From the NCBI GenBank assembly GCA_958009055.1, contig OY253652.1:124001-188000 (forward strand): 64,000 nt of DNA. Direction: 5' to 3'. Below, one piece after another: positions 35,419 to 45,900 of this stretch. Origin of the DNA: Choricystis sp. odSpoLacu1. Taxonomy: Eukaryota > Chlorophyta > Trebouxiophyceae. A model generated the notes under the pieces. It did not search any database and was not told the origin of the DNA. It saw nothing but the letters and a program-made list of their open reading frames with translations. Every line of letters starts with the position of its first letter. Position 1 is the first letter of the stretch. The translations under genes and the position numbers were made by a program.

Positions 35419-35712
35419 GTGCATGGGCGAGCGGCGCGCGCGGCCGAAACAGCCGCGCCGCCGGCCGCCCCGCCCCCGCGCCCACGCCACGCGCCCCGCC
35501 CACCCCGCCCACCCCGCCCAGTCACGTCAACCGACGATTTCCAGTACTTTTCCCGCATCGGGGCGGAACTGGAGGCGGAGCGTGGCGAGAGAGCGGTCGA
35601 GGGCGGCGGCGGCGGTGGCGACGCGCCGCCGCCGCCCAACATGACGGCGGCGGAGACGCTGGCCTTCTTGGAAGCGACAGAGGCACAGCTGGAGCAGGCA
35701 GAGAGAGACTGA
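34038..35712 (+). CDS. SNAPC1 (SNAP43)-like protein, start region frame-disrupted
   Basis: The open frame up to TGA 35710-35712 is about 550 codons but has no ATG of its own upstream. The only good start (ATG 34038) lies one base out of frame, just before a C11 tract (34060-34070); one C less would join them. The N-terminal third has FASFASVWASSPAPALF and AALYALLTLHSTQLPS..PPALVY, a pattern recalling SNAPC1/SNAP43 (DFTELW..IF, ALYLLYGLYNTQL), a subunit of the snRNA-promoter complex. The rest is Ala-rich with an Arg/Gly/Ser-rich patch (RSRSRSPAP). Assignment rests on weak pattern similarity. Confidence 0.45.
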
Positions 35713-35813
35713 TTTTGTTTTATGTTTTGTTTTGTTTTGTGAGCGCACTCGAGCAACAAAAACGTCGCGTGTTTCCCCCCCCCCCCCCCTTTTTCCTTCC
35801 TCAGCACTCCACC

Positions 35814-36716
35814 ATGCGCCCACTACCCACCTCCTCCACGCACCTGCACGCCACGCCGTCCTCGTCATCGCCGCACCCACTCGCGCGCACCCCCTCCCTG
35901 CCCCTCGCTCACCGCCGCGTCATCGTCACCGCGCCCCGCCTGTACGCCGCCTCCTTGATCCCACGCTTGGTGACAGAGGGGGCGCGCCCGGTGTGGGTGC
36001 CCGGCGTGGCCACGGAGGCGTTGCTGGGTGCGGAGGCGGCGGCGCTGACGACCGCGCTGGCTGATCTTTCACCTTACGCGGCGATCACCTTCACTTCCCG
36101 CGCTGGCATCGCAGCAGTCCTAGACGTCGTCCCTGCCCCCGCACTCGCCACCGCCAGCCCCGACCTGTGGGCCCTGGGCGCGGACGGCGGGGCGTTGACC
36201 GACGCGGGGGCACCACACGTCCGTCTCCCACCCCAAGCCTCCACCCGGTCCCTGGCCGCCACCCTGGCGGCCGCCTACCCGCCCGGCGCCCGCATCCTGT
36301 GCCCAGTGCCGGTGGTGGGGGGTGGGTTGACGGAGCCCCCGATTGTGCCCCGCTTTTTGGAGGCGTTGAGAGAGGGCGGGTTGGTGGCGGAGCGAGTTGG
36401 AGCCTATTCTACTCTCCCCGGCACGCCGCCCGGCTCTGCGTCCATGGAGGCCGCCGCTTTAGCGGCCGGCTCCATAGATGCCATCGTGTTTTCATCGACA
36501 GCGGAGAGCCAAGGCCTGGCCTTGGCCCTCGGCGGGCGCGACGTCATCACCGCCGCCGCGTCCTGCGGCGTCGTGCTGGCCGCGCACGGCCCCTACACCG
36601 CGGCTGGGGTGGCCGCCGTGCTGGGGGTGAGTGCGGATGTGTTGGTGGTGTCCCGCGATTTTTCCAGTTTTGCGGGGGTGGTGGACGCGCTTGCGGGCGA
36701 GTTTGCTGCGGGGTGA
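35814..36716 (+). CDS. hemD: uroporphyrinogen-III synthase
   Basis: A single exon encodes 300 aa, with ATG at 35814 after CTCCACC. The first 35 or so residues (Ser/Thr/Pro/His-rich, no acids) fit a plastid transit peptide. Next come RRVIVTAPRLYAASLIPRL, AITFTSRAGIAAVLD, DAIVFSSTAESQGLALAL and AAHGPYTAAGVAAVLG, matching the two-lobed HemD fold with its invariant late Gly-(Pro)-Thr/Tyr-Thr-Ala-G segment. The enzyme closes hydroxymethylbilane to uroporphyrinogen III, the precursor of heme and chlorophyll. HemD proteins diverge strongly, so assignment relies on motif order and length. It lies 101 bp after the SNAPC1-like gene on the same strand. Confidence 0.8.
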   Translation: MRPLPTSSTHLHATPSSSSPHPLARTPSLPLAHRRVIVTAPRLYAASLIPRLVTEGARPVWVPGVATEALLGAEAAALTTALADLSPYAAITFTSRAGIAAVLDVVPAPALATASPDLWALGADGGALTDAGAPHVRLPPQASTRSLAATLAAAYPPGARILCPVPVVGGGLTEPPIVPRFLEALREGGLVAERVGAYSTLPGTPPGSASMEAAALAAGSIDAIVFSSTAESQGLALALGGRDVITAAASCGVVLAAHGPYTAAGVAAVLGVSADVLVVSRDFSSFAGVVDALAGEFAAG

Positions 36717-36798
36717 TTGAAACAATGTTGTTGTTTTTTCGTTTGCAAAAAACCTCTCTCACGCACCCTCCTCGAACACGCAAAAGTCCCCTCCTTCT

Positions 36799-37633
36799 TC
36801 ACCGCCGCTGCGGCCGCGCCAGCCCCTCCCTCGCCTGCTCACACCCTGCATCCCACAGGAGGACCACGCTCTTCAGGGCGGTGCACGCCGCGATGGCGGG
36901 AATCATCGGCACCAGCTGCGGCGAGCAGCACGTGATGACGCGCAGCGCCGTCAACGACCGCCGTACGTCGGGCTTGGGGGCGACCAGGCTGGTCATGGCG
37001 CGCGACACACGGGTCGAGTGGCGGACGTCGAGGACGGGGCGGGACTCGTCCATGTCGACGGGCTCGTCGAGGCTCAACGTTTTGAGCGCGAGCGGGTGCT
37101 TCAGCGCCACGTTGCCCACGTCGGCCAGCCTTGTCCGTGTCGATGCGCACGTCGACGCGCGCCAGCCGGGCCCAGTAGGCCACGCGTGTCCAGCGCTTGC
37201 ACACGCAGCGCAGGGCCAGGTGGGCGCCGCGCGGCGGGGAGGTCGCGTTGTTTCGAGGCCGGGTCGTCGGCAATGACCAGGCCAAACACTTCGTGCAGCA
37301 TGTCGTCGGGAAGGTCGTTGATGGTGAGAAGGGCGTCGTCGGCCATGGTGGTGGGAGAGGCGGAGGCGGAGGGCGGGTGGCCGTTTTGTGCGCGGTGCGC
37401 GGAGAGGGGTGGCTGGGAGAGTGTTGAAGCCGCGGAAGACGAAGAGCCTCGGCCTTGGCTCTCGACGCTCGGCTCTTCACTCTCGCTCTGAATTCGCCCC
37501 GCGCGCCCTTTCCTCTCCCCCTCCCCCCCACCAACCCTCCTCACCCCCCCCACCCCACACACACTCCCAACTCTCTTACCTCGCCAAACTTGGGCACGTA
37601 TTTGGGGTCTTTGACCGCCTTGGCCAGCTCCAT
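36799..37633 (-). pseudogene. F-box/LRR protein gene with two apparent one-base insertions
   Basis: A short exon 37633-37580 (MELAKAVKDPKYVPKFGE) splices by GTAAGA...TTCAG to 37487, in frame with MADDALLTINDLPDDMLHEVFGLV, a clear F-box start. The homology then changes frame at CTCCCC (about 37245), giving LALRCVCKRWTRVAYWARL, and again near AAGGCT (about 37127), giving LADVGNVALKHPLALKTLSLDEP and leucine-rich-repeat-like sequence to the stop at 36799. Removing one base at each point gives a continuous 246-aa protein. F-box/LRR proteins act as substrate receptors of SCF ubiquitin ligases. The gene is either a young pseudogene or a normal gene with two sequence errors. ATG 37346 is an alternative start. 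Confidence 0.6.
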
Positions 37634-38468
37634 GACCAAGTTCGACGGCGACGCCCTGGGCGTGCGTGGCCGCGCCACCGGCGCCGTCACCGGCGCCGAC
37701 CGGCGACGCGAGCTGGAGGAGTGGCGGAAGACGGGGCGGCATCCGGAGCTGGTGGCGGCGGCAGCCGCGGCAGCCGCGACCGACCGGCCGCTGCCGCCGC
37801 CTGTGCCCGACCGTCCCCACGTCTACCTGCAGTTTGGCAGCATCCGCCTCGTGTACGAGGTGTATGACGACGTGGCGCCGCGCGCGGGGCGCGTGCTGTT
37901 GGCCGCCGTCGACGCCGGCAGCGCGGGCGGAGCGGAGGTGACGCACGTGGACGCGGGTGTCGCGGCCACTCTCACACTACCATCCCCCGCGGACGGTGTG
38001 CCCAGACCGCCCCCGTCTCCTGGCGCCACCGAAACCACAATCCAGCACATGGGGCTCGTGCTGAGCGTGTCGCGAGACGACTCCCAGTCGATGCTGCTGA
38101 CGCTTCAACCCCGCACCCGCGCGTTTGACGCGTCCCACGCGCCCGCCGCCCGCCTGGTGCATGGCGACGTGGAAGCGGTGGCCAAGGTGGGCATGCGGGT
38201 GACGGGCGCAGGCCGCACCGCCGCGCGCGACGCACACGCGTGGGACGAGGAAGCCGCGGCCGCCATCACCGCCGCCACTGCAGCCGCCGACCCGGCCGCC
38301 GTCAGCCAAGCTACCCGGGACGCTGTGGATGACGCGGTGGCCGAGTCGCTGGCTGCCAAGCGGGGGCGGGAAGGGGAGGAGGGCAAGGAGGGCGGCGTCA
38401 AAAAGAAAACGATGCTAGATGCTGCGCTGGGAGTGAGCGATGGCGACAGCGATGGTGAAAGCGATTAG
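37632..38468 (+). CDS. divergent cyclophilin-like protein
   Basis: ATG 37632 to TAG 38468 encodes 278 aa. After a charged N-terminus, residues from about 57 follow the cyclophilin pattern: RPHVYLQFGSIRLVYEVYDDVAPRAGRVLL, then HMGLVLSVSRDDSQSMLLTLQPRTRAFDASHAP and HGDVEAVAKVG. These match the G-x-I-x-x-ELY..AP, SMA..SQFFITL and VFG.V..G..VV blocks. The catalytic Arg block FHR and several active-site residues are not recognisable, so isomerase activity is doubtful. The C-terminus is acidic and lysine-rich (GDSDGDSDGESD-like), as in nuclear proteins. Its start codon overlaps that of the divergent F-box gene in one CATG. Confidence 0.55.
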   Translation: MTKFDGDALGVRGRATGAVTGADRRRELEEWRKTGRHPELVAAAAAAAATDRPLPPPVPDRPHVYLQFGSIRLVYEVYDDVAPRAGRVLLAAVDAGSAGGAEVTHVDAGVAATLTLPSPADGVPRPPPSPGATETTIQHMGLVLSVSRDDSQSMLLTLQPRTRAFDASHAPAARLVHGDVEAVAKVGMRVTGAGRTAARDAHAWDEEAAAAITAATAAADPAAVSQATRDAVDDAVAESLAAKRGREGEEGKEGGVKKKTMLDAALGVSDGDSDGESD

Positions 38469-38565
38469 TTGGGAGAGTGTTTAGTGAAGTGCGTGTGCGC
38501 GTGCGTGTGCTTTTGCAAAAAGTAGACAAAAAAGGCATAATCATTTTCCCCCCCCTCTCCTCTCT

Positions 38566-39017
38566 TCAACCACCCTTCTTGGCCAGGCTCAGCTTGAACT
38601 GGCCCCCCTCCAGCACGCCCTCGCATGACGCCGGGTCCGCGTCGGGCGGCGCGCGCACGACCGAGGTGGCGCCGGACCCCAGGCTGAGCAGGATGTCAGC
38701 GTGCGCGGCGTCGCCGCCCTCGCCACCACCAGCGTCAAACACGCCCAGCTCGATGTCGGCCTCGGTTCCGGCGCCCAGGGCGTCAAGGCAGAGGGTGTAG
38801 CCGGACTCGGTCTGACGTGGGTGGGGCGGGGTGGGTGTGGGTGTGGGGTTGGGCGTCGGTTTTCGGGCGCAGCGTCGACGAAAAAAAAACTCAACCCTCT
38901 CGCCTCGTGAAACTTGGACGCCGGCAGCTCGTGCGTGCTGGACCCGGCCGCCCCCGCCACAGCGTCCGGCGTGGTGCCGGCGGGCATGCGGGTGGCTTTG
39001 AGGGTGACGGGAGGCAT
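38566..39017 (-). CDS. small protein of unknown function, apparent GC-AG intron
   Basis: Exon 1 is 39017-38904 (38 codons, MPPVTLKATRMPAGTTPD start) and exon 2 is 38811-38566 (81 codons plus TGA), giving 119 aa. The best join is after CACGAG with a GC dinucleotide donor and a CGTCAG acceptor. It is phase 0 and gives SKFHE/TESGYTLCLDALG. The product is acidic to neutral, beta-strand-like (ADIELGVFDAGG, SVVRAPPDADP), with no transmembrane segment. I do not recognise the family. The nearest GT donor in this reading would need a run of phenylalanines at the end of exon 1, so the GC donor is preferred. Confidence 0.6.
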
Positions 39018-39131
39018 TGTCTGGCGCGTGTGTGTGTGGGTTTGGAGGTGAAGAAAAGGCGAGTGTGTTTACAAACTCTCACTTGCTTTCCTTTCTCCCT
39101 AGCCTCCCGCCACCCACAACAAACTCTCTCA

Positions 39132-40904
39132 TCACTCCTCCCTAGTCTCCACGCGCGAACGGGCCTTCAACCACACCCCCCGCACCGGCTGAACGGTGAC
39201 CGCCATCGTGGTGTCCTCCAAAATCGACGCCAAGTCAAAAGGCAGCGGAGTGGTGTCATCACCCATTCTCACTCCACGCGGCGGCAACTCAAACGCGTAC
39301 CGCCCCCACAACGTCACCAACGCGGCCGCGATGTTGACCTCGGCCAGGGCTTGGCCGACACACGACCGCGCGCCCGCGGAGAAGGGCAGGTAGCGGCGAG
39401 CGGTGTCGGGGCCGGCGGCTGGGGCGTCGGCATCGACATCTAGCCACCGTTCAGGGCGGAAGTCCACCGCGTCGTCGCCCCACACAGACGGCAGGCGGTG
39501 GAGGACGAAGAACGGGACCCACAGCTGGGTGCCCTCTGGCACGTGCCCCCCGCCCACGCGCGCGCCGCCCCGCCCCACCAGGCGCCCGGTGCCGCCCCCG
39601 GCGACAGGTAACAGCCGCATAGACTCTTTGATGCAGGCGTGCAAGTATGGCAGGCGCGACGCGGCCGCGTCGGATGGGGAGGCGAGGAGCGGGCGCGGCT
39701 TGGAGGGCGTGGCCAGCAGACCTGCGGTCGCTAGTTCGGCAGTGACACGAGCGCCGGCTTCCGGGTGGGCCGCCAGCAGTGCCAGTGTGTGGGCCGACGT
39801 GTGGGAGGAGGTGTCGACAGCAGCGAATAAAAGCAGCCCCGCTTCCCGGCGCAAGGCGGCGGCGTCACTGCCCGCGGCCGCCACCAGCCTCCCATAAATC
39901 GAGGCTGGGTCGGGGCCGCCTCTCGCGGCGGCCACGGTGGCAGCCGCAGCCAGCACTCTGTCCAGGGTGCCACGAAACGAAGCCAGCTCTCTCTCCCCCT
40001 CCCGCACGTGCGGCAACAGCGCCGATGCCACCCGCCACGCGCGCCACGGCTCCACCACATACTGTTCCGCCTGCTTGGTGGCGGCGTGCAGCTGGCGCAC
40101 GATGGCGGTGACGCCAGGAATGGTGGGGGGTGGGGGTGGCGCGCCACAGATGGCGGCTGCCGCTTCACCAACTGCGCCCACGTCGACGCCAAACCCAGCG
40201 GACGCCACGACGTCACACGATTCTGCGGCTAACAAGGCGTCGACGTCGACCAGGGCTCCCGTGCGCGCAGCGGGCGCGACCGCGTCAGCGGCCGCGCCCG
40301 CCGCGGCCATGATGGCCGGGAAGCGAGCCTTCAGCGCGCCCGCCGAAAACGCGGGGGCCACCGCTTTGCGCGTGGCCTTCCACACCTCGGACGCCGTCGC
40401 CTGCGACAGCAGCGTGGGGGCGCCATGAGGGTCGGACATTAAATTAATGCCATGGTATACAGACGTCGACTTTTCGAGCCCCGCCCCACGGGACAGTGTC
40501 CACGTGGCGACCGCAGGGTCGGTCACCACCACCAGCGGCCGCCACAGCGCCCGGATGCGGAAGAGGGGGCCGTAGCGTTGAGCCCACGGAAACACGACGG
40601 TGAAAATGTAGTTTTCGGGAGGCTGCATCGCGGCGACACACCCCAGCAAATGTTCAGCCAGGGTGGACGGCTCAGGGCCAGGCAGCCAGGCCAGGGCACA
40701 CATGAGGGCGGCCGTGCGCACGAGCGAGGGGGCGACCGCGGCGACAAGCGTCGCGACGACCACCGTCCCCCAGGCCTGAGACGCGAGGGCCAGAGCCACG
40801 ACCGCCAACGCTGCCACCCGGGTCGCGGCGGGCGCGATGGACGGCCAGTCGAGGGGCGGGGGGCGCGGGTTGGGCGCGACGGGGGGGGAGGTGGGGTCGG
40901 CCAT
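39132..40904 (-). CDS. cytochrome P450 monooxygenase
   Basis: A single exon encodes 590 aa from ATG 40904. Two hydrophobic segments near the N-terminus (RVAALAVVALALASQAW, VVVATLVAAVAPSLV) should anchor it in the ER or plastid membrane. The P450 core is complete: WKATRKAVAPAF (C-helix WxxxR), I-helix LLFAAVDTSSHT, ESMRLLP (K-helix ExxR), FRPERW, and heme loop FSAGARSCVGQ with the cysteine ligand at about residue 515. Clan and substrate cannot be named. The open frame extends further upstream, but the upstream residues are Arg/Lys-rich low-complexity, so the MADPTSPP start is preferred. The gene is divergent from the secreted-protein gene at 41281. Confidence 0.9.
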   Translation of the reverse strand: MADPTSPPVAPNPRPPPLDWPSIAPAATRVAALAVVALALASQAWGTVVVATLVAAVAPSLVRTAALMCALAWLPGPEPSTLAEHLLGCVAAMQPPENYIFTVVFPWAQRYGPLFRIRALWRPLVVVTDPAVATWTLSRGAGLEKSTSVYHGINLMSDPHGAPTLLSQATASEVWKATRKAVAPAFSAGALKARFPAIMAAAGAAADAVAPAARTGALVDVDALLAAESCDVVASAGFGVDVGAVGEAAAAICGAPPPPPTIPGVTAIVRQLHAATKQAEQYVVEPWRAWRVASALLPHVREGERELASFRGTLDRVLAAAATVAAARGGPDPASIYGRLVAAAGSDAAALRREAGLLLFAAVDTSSHTSAHTLALLAAHPEAGARVTAELATAGLLATPSKPRPLLASPSDAAASRLPYLHACIKESMRLLPVAGGGTGRLVGRGGARVGGGHVPEGTQLWVPFFVLHRLPSVWGDDAVDFRPERWLDVDADAPAAGPDTARRYLPFSAGARSCVGQALAEVNIAAALVTLWGRYAFELPPRGVRMGDDTTPLPFDLASILEDTTMAVTVQPVRGVWLKARSRVETREE

Positions 40905-41280
40905 GGGTCGAACGTGGGTCGTGGGTCGAACGTTCGTGAGAGACGACGGAGCCAACGTCGGAGCCGCTTTTGTGTTTGTGTCGCACACCCGCACACTGGT
41001 TGTGCTCTGACTCTCTGTCTCTCTCTCTCCGCGACAGAGAGAGAGAATCTCTGTGCGGACGCGGGTGGGGTGAGCGGCGCCCGGGTGCTCGAGCGAGACG
41101 CCACCGCGGGAGCAAATGGGCGCGGCTTCTTCAACGCAAACGCTGCGCCGATGTGTGTAGAGCGCGGCTTTTCTCTCTCGCTCCATCACTCTCCGCGCCT
41201 TTTTTCGCGCTGTCTCCACTCGTTTGCAGCTGCCACCCCTCTCTCCACTTCTCTTACATTTTCCCACCCAAACCCACACC
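40905..41280. promoter_or_regulatory. divergent region between P450 and secreted-protein gene
   Basis: This 376-bp spacer has an 11-bp direct repeat GGGTCGAACGT near 40905-40935 and an imperfect CT/GA inverted repeat at about 41009-41046 able to form a hairpin. Regulatory function is inferred only from position. Confidence 0.3.
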
Positions 41281-42733
41281 ATGCGCGCCCTCCTCCTGCT
41301 CGCGCTGCTCGCCGCGGCGTCGCCTTCCTCCTGCGCCGCATCCGTCACGCTGCGCGGCCGGGCCACAGGGGCCGGCGCCTTGGCTGGGTGCAAGGTACGT
41401 GTTATAGAAAAGCAAACGAGGTGGGAGTTGGGGGGCGAAGTCCGCCGCTTAACGCCCTGCCGCGCTGGGGAGAAGGTGGCCGCGCGCACGCAAATGCGCG
41501 CGCGCACGCAGCAAAAAAGCGTGCCACTGGCCGCCGGCAAACCGCCGCCCGATAAGCCATGGCAGAAGAAATAATCATGATGCAGCACCAGCGGGTGTTG
41601 ACAGCGTGATGAGGGCGCGCCGTGGCTCTTGTTCCGACCCCCCCACCCCAACTCTCAACTCAGGTCACCCTCACCGGCCCCGCCACCGCCACCGCCGTCA
41701 CCGACGCCGATGGCGCCTTTGAGCTCACCACGTCCGCCTCCTCCCCTGCATCCCTGGCGGGGGGGCTGCTGCGCCTGGACGCGGCGTCGACTGGCTGCGC
41801 TGACGTTGCGACAGGGCTCGCGCCCCCCATCTCCATGGGGGCCCTGGTGTCCAAATATGACAAAGGTTGGTTGGTGGCGTGGGGAAGAGGGAGAGAGAGA
41901 GAGTTTTTGTGCGTGTGGGACCGCTTTTTTCAAACTCACTGTTTCCCACCCCAACTTACCACCTTTCTCCAGCCGACCAAAAACCGTACGCCGCCCTCAA
42001 CGGCGTCACCACGCTCGCCTGCTACACCAAGAAGAATGTGGCCAAGCCCCAGGTGTCGCCCTATGCATCCCTGTTTGGTGGGGAGGCGTTTGATGCGGCC
42101 ACTTTCTACGGTGCGTTTGGCCCCACGCTCGGCATCAACGGCGCGTCCAAGGCGGGGGTCACAGACCTCCTCGCCTCCGCTGCCGACGGCGACGCTGACG
42201 CCGCCAAAGGCCAGGCCCTGTCAGCCGAGATCCTGACCTCGCTTGCGGTGGGGGGGCAGGGGCTGGCGGGGTTGAAGCCGGGTGTCTCGCCCGACGCGGC
42301 GGCAGAGGCAATGGTGGTCGCGACGTTTCCGGCCGGCGCGGCGATTGTGAAAAAAGGGGACAAGTTCGACCTCGCCACCCCCGACTCCCTGGCCGCCATC
42401 TTCAACAAAGCGTTGGGTGGCGCCCCCCAGGACGTGGTGAGCGCGGTGGCCGACGCTCTGGGCGCCACCAACGCCGAAATCGCGGCCGCGCCGGCAAAGA
42501 GCGTGGGCGCCGCCAGCGCGCGCGCGCTCAAGTTTGGCCAGACCACCCTGGGCCCCGCCGCCCGCAAGGTGGCGGCCAAGGACACAGATGTGGCTGCGTT
42601 CAAGGAGGAGTATGGAGGGGAAGGCGCGATTGCGAAGGCGGTGCAGGCGACGACCGTGGAGAGCGGGAGCGGGGACGACGTGCCGCGCGTCCAAGCCGCG
42701 GCGTCCGAGGGGCGCCGCCTGCTGCGTGTGTGA
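41281..42733 (+). CDS. secreted protein with Cna-B/carboxypeptidase-regulatory-like N-domain
   Basis: Exons are 41281-41394, 41664-41865 and 41973-42733 (introns 269 and 107 nt), giving 358 aa. The product starts with a clear signal peptide (MRALLLLALLAAASPSSCA). Exons 1-2 encode a beta-rich segment, SVTLRGRATG..CKVTLTGPATATAVTDADGAFELTT, like the carboxypeptidase-regulatory or Cna-B fold. The larger C-terminal part has helical Ala-rich sequence with conserved-looking YTKKNVAKPQVSPYASLFGG and FPAGAAIVKKGDKFDLATPD and is not recognised. There are no Pro-rich linkers or membrane anchor. It is probably an extracellular or vacuolar protein. Confidence 0.7.
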
Positions 42734-42925
42734 GCAGTGTGGGGGCGCTGTGGTGTTTAGAGAGACTGAAACCAACAATATTCTTCGAAGCAAAACCGAA
42801 TTGGTTTTCTTTTCACAAGGGGGGGGGGGTCGTGTTTTGGGGTTGAAAATGAAATGAAAAAAATGTGATCCCCTTCCCTTCCTTCCCTCTCTTCTCTCTC
42901 TCTCTCTCTCTCCACCATCCCATCA

Positions 42926-45900
42926 TCACTGCGTCTTAAACTCGGCCACCACCGTCGTGGTCGGCGCACACCCAACCGCCAGCTCCAGCGGGGCGGCGGC
43001 CGCGGGCGCGCCGTCGGTGAGGGCGACCCACGCAGACGCGCCCGCCCCGCGCGGCAGGGCCACCGTGGCCAGCCACGCGGTGGCGCCACCGGCCAGGGGG
43101 CCGGTGACAGGGGCGACCGTCAGAGCCGGCGCTTCGCCGGCCGGGGTGGACAGGACGACGTGGGAGGGGCGCAGGTCGAAGGAGGGGGTGGCGGCGGCAC
43201 CCTCGCCGCCACCGCACACCACCGCCACGCTGGCGTTGCCGCCCGCGGGGGCGGTGGCGCCGGCCATCGCCCCCCCTGCCCGGGCCGCACCGTGCGCCAT
43301 GTTGAGGGCGTAGATGCAGCAGCGGGCGGGGGCAGAGGGCGCAGGCGCCAGCACCGGCGGCGCGACGGCGGGCGCAGACGGCGCGACTGCCGCCGGCGTC
43401 GCGCGGGGCGGCGCCCGGGGCGCGGGGCGGGGCGGGCCACGCAGCCGGTTGTTGAGCACGCCCGTAGGGCGGGTGGGGGCGGGCGTGGGTTGGGGGGTGT
43501 CGGTCGGCGGGGACGGAGGGGGGGGCGGCGTCTCCGTCGGTTCGGGAGTCGGCGCCTCCGTCTCCGTCGGCGGCGGAGTCGTCACCTCCGTCTCCGTGGG
43601 CGTCGGCGTGGGCACCTCTTCGCGCGCGGGCAGCGGCGTGGCGGCCGGCGTGGCGGGCGGCGCGGGCGCGGGCGCGGGCGGTGCGGGTGCAGGCGCGGGC
43701 GGCGCGACCGGGGCGGGGGCGGGCGCGGCCGCCGGGGGCGCGGCAGGCGGCGCCGTCGTCTGAGGAGGCGCAGGCTCCCCCGTGGGCGTGGGCGGCTCGG
43801 CGACGGGAGCGGGGGCGGGGGCCGGGGGTTGGGTGGTGCGCGGCGGCGGCGGCGGCGGTTGGGTGACCACCGGCGGCGGGGGGGGCGGCTGCGTCGTGGC
43901 AGGAGGGGGAAGCGGCGGCTGCGTCGTCTCCGGGGGAGGCGGCGGCGGCTGCGTGGTGGCCGGCGGGGGGGGAGGCGGCGTGGTGGTGGGCGGCGGCGGC
44001 TGCGTTGTCGCTGGCGGCGGCGGCGGCGGTTGCGTCGTCGCCAACGGCGGCGGCGGCGGCGGAGGCGTCGTGGCCGGTGGCGACGGCGGCTGCGTGGTGG
44101 CTGGCGGGTGGGGAGGCGTCGTGGCCGGTGGCGGCGGCGGCTGCGTCGTCGCCGGCGGCGCGGGCGCGAGCGCAGCGGGCGTCATCGCCGGTGGCGACGG
44201 CTCCACCGCCGCCGTCGTCACGGGCGGCGACGGCGCCACCGCGGGCGGCGGCACACCACACCCGGTGTCAGTGCGCAGGGCGCAGGTGTCGAGCGGGGGG
44301 CAGCACTTGCCGGAGCCGGCGGGGGCGCCCGACCCTCCGAAGAGGGCGCAGCAGGAGCACGCATATTCAACACCCCACGGCGACACGCCGTCCGCGGGGG
44401 ACGCCACCTTCCAGGCGGCTGCCACCGGGATGACCCACAGTTGCAGCACGGCGGTGCCGGAGGGCGGGGCGGCGTAGGCGGCGGTGAGGGCGTGCGCGCC
44501 CGGGGGCAGGTCGGCCACGTCGTGGCACACCAGAGTGGCGTCAAACCCACCATCCGCCTCCGTCGCAATGGCCCTCCCTCCCAGGCTCAGGCTCAGCCGC
44601 CCCGTGAACCGGGCGCACACGCGGGCGCGGCGGGCTACGGCCGGGTCGCGGTCGCCCGAGCGCCAGTCGATGGCGTGGGACGCGTCGGGCACAACCACCC
44701 GGCCACCCAGCGTCATGCCAAAGCACCCCCCCCACACGCCGCCGTCCGCGTCGGGCGTGCCCGCAAACGGGGACCCACCCCACGCCTGAAAGTCGGCGCC
44801 ATCTTGGCAGCGACGAAACGTGGTGTTGGCGTCGATGGGGAGGGCGCCCAGGGACGGCAGGCCGCGCGGGCCGCGGTCGCAGCCCGCCCTGCCCGACGCG
44901 TGGGGGAAGAGGGCCGCCGACAGGCCGTACACGCCGCCGCCGTCGGGGGCGGGCGCACCCGCGTTGCAGCCATGCGTCTGGCGCTTGGCGGACAGGGCGC
45001 CGACGCTGGCGCGGGCGGCGGTGTCGGGGGCGCAGTCCGGGGCGGTCGCGAGCGCGCAGGCAGGGCCGGAGCAGGCGGCGCGCGGGGGGGGCGCGGTGGC
45101 GTTGGGGGGGCCGGCGCGGGTGAAGGTGAGGGCCCAGGTGGCGCCGGGGGACGGGGAGACGCGCAGGACGAGGGTGGTGGGGGTGGGGGCGGACCAGGTC
45201 GGCTGGTGTGGGCGGGGGGAGGGTGGGTCGCAACGAGGAACGAAGGCGGGGACCCCCTGCTCTACCCTCCCCTCCCACCCCCACTCTCTCTCACCGCGCA
45301 GTCTTTGGAGGTCGGCTTCCCCTTCCACAGAGTCAGGTTGCGCTTGCCCGGCAGGGCGACGCCGGCGCAGGTGACGGTGAAGGCGGTGGGGGTGGCGGTG
45401 GGCGTGCCAAAGAAGCGCGCGTCGACTGGTGAAGGGGAGGTGAACGAAAAGAAAAACTGCCTCTCTCCGCCTCCCCCCTCCCCGCCGCGCGCACGGTGCC
45501 ACCCACACAAGCCCCTCTCCATCTCTCTCTCACCTTTGGCCGTCCGCTTGGCCGCCCACGACAGCTCGGTCCCCTTTTTGACCGGCGCGAGCGCCGCGGC
45601 CGCGCCGCCGCCGCCGCCGCCGCGGGGGGGGGGGCGGGCGGCAGGCCGCGTACTCTGCGGGGCCGGGGACGTCGTTGGTGATGGTGGCGGTGGTCAGCAG
45701 GAGGGCGGTGACGGGGTCGGTGGGCTGTGTGGGGAGAGTGACAGGAGAGGGAGAGGAGAGGGTGTGGGGGTAACTGCCGGTTCTCCCCCCCAAACCACGC
45801 TGCCGCCGCCCCCCTCCCCCCCCCCCCCCCCCATCCTCACCGCAGCGTCAGTCGCGTGGGCGACGCCGACAGCCAGGGCCAGGGCGGCGGCGACCGCGGC

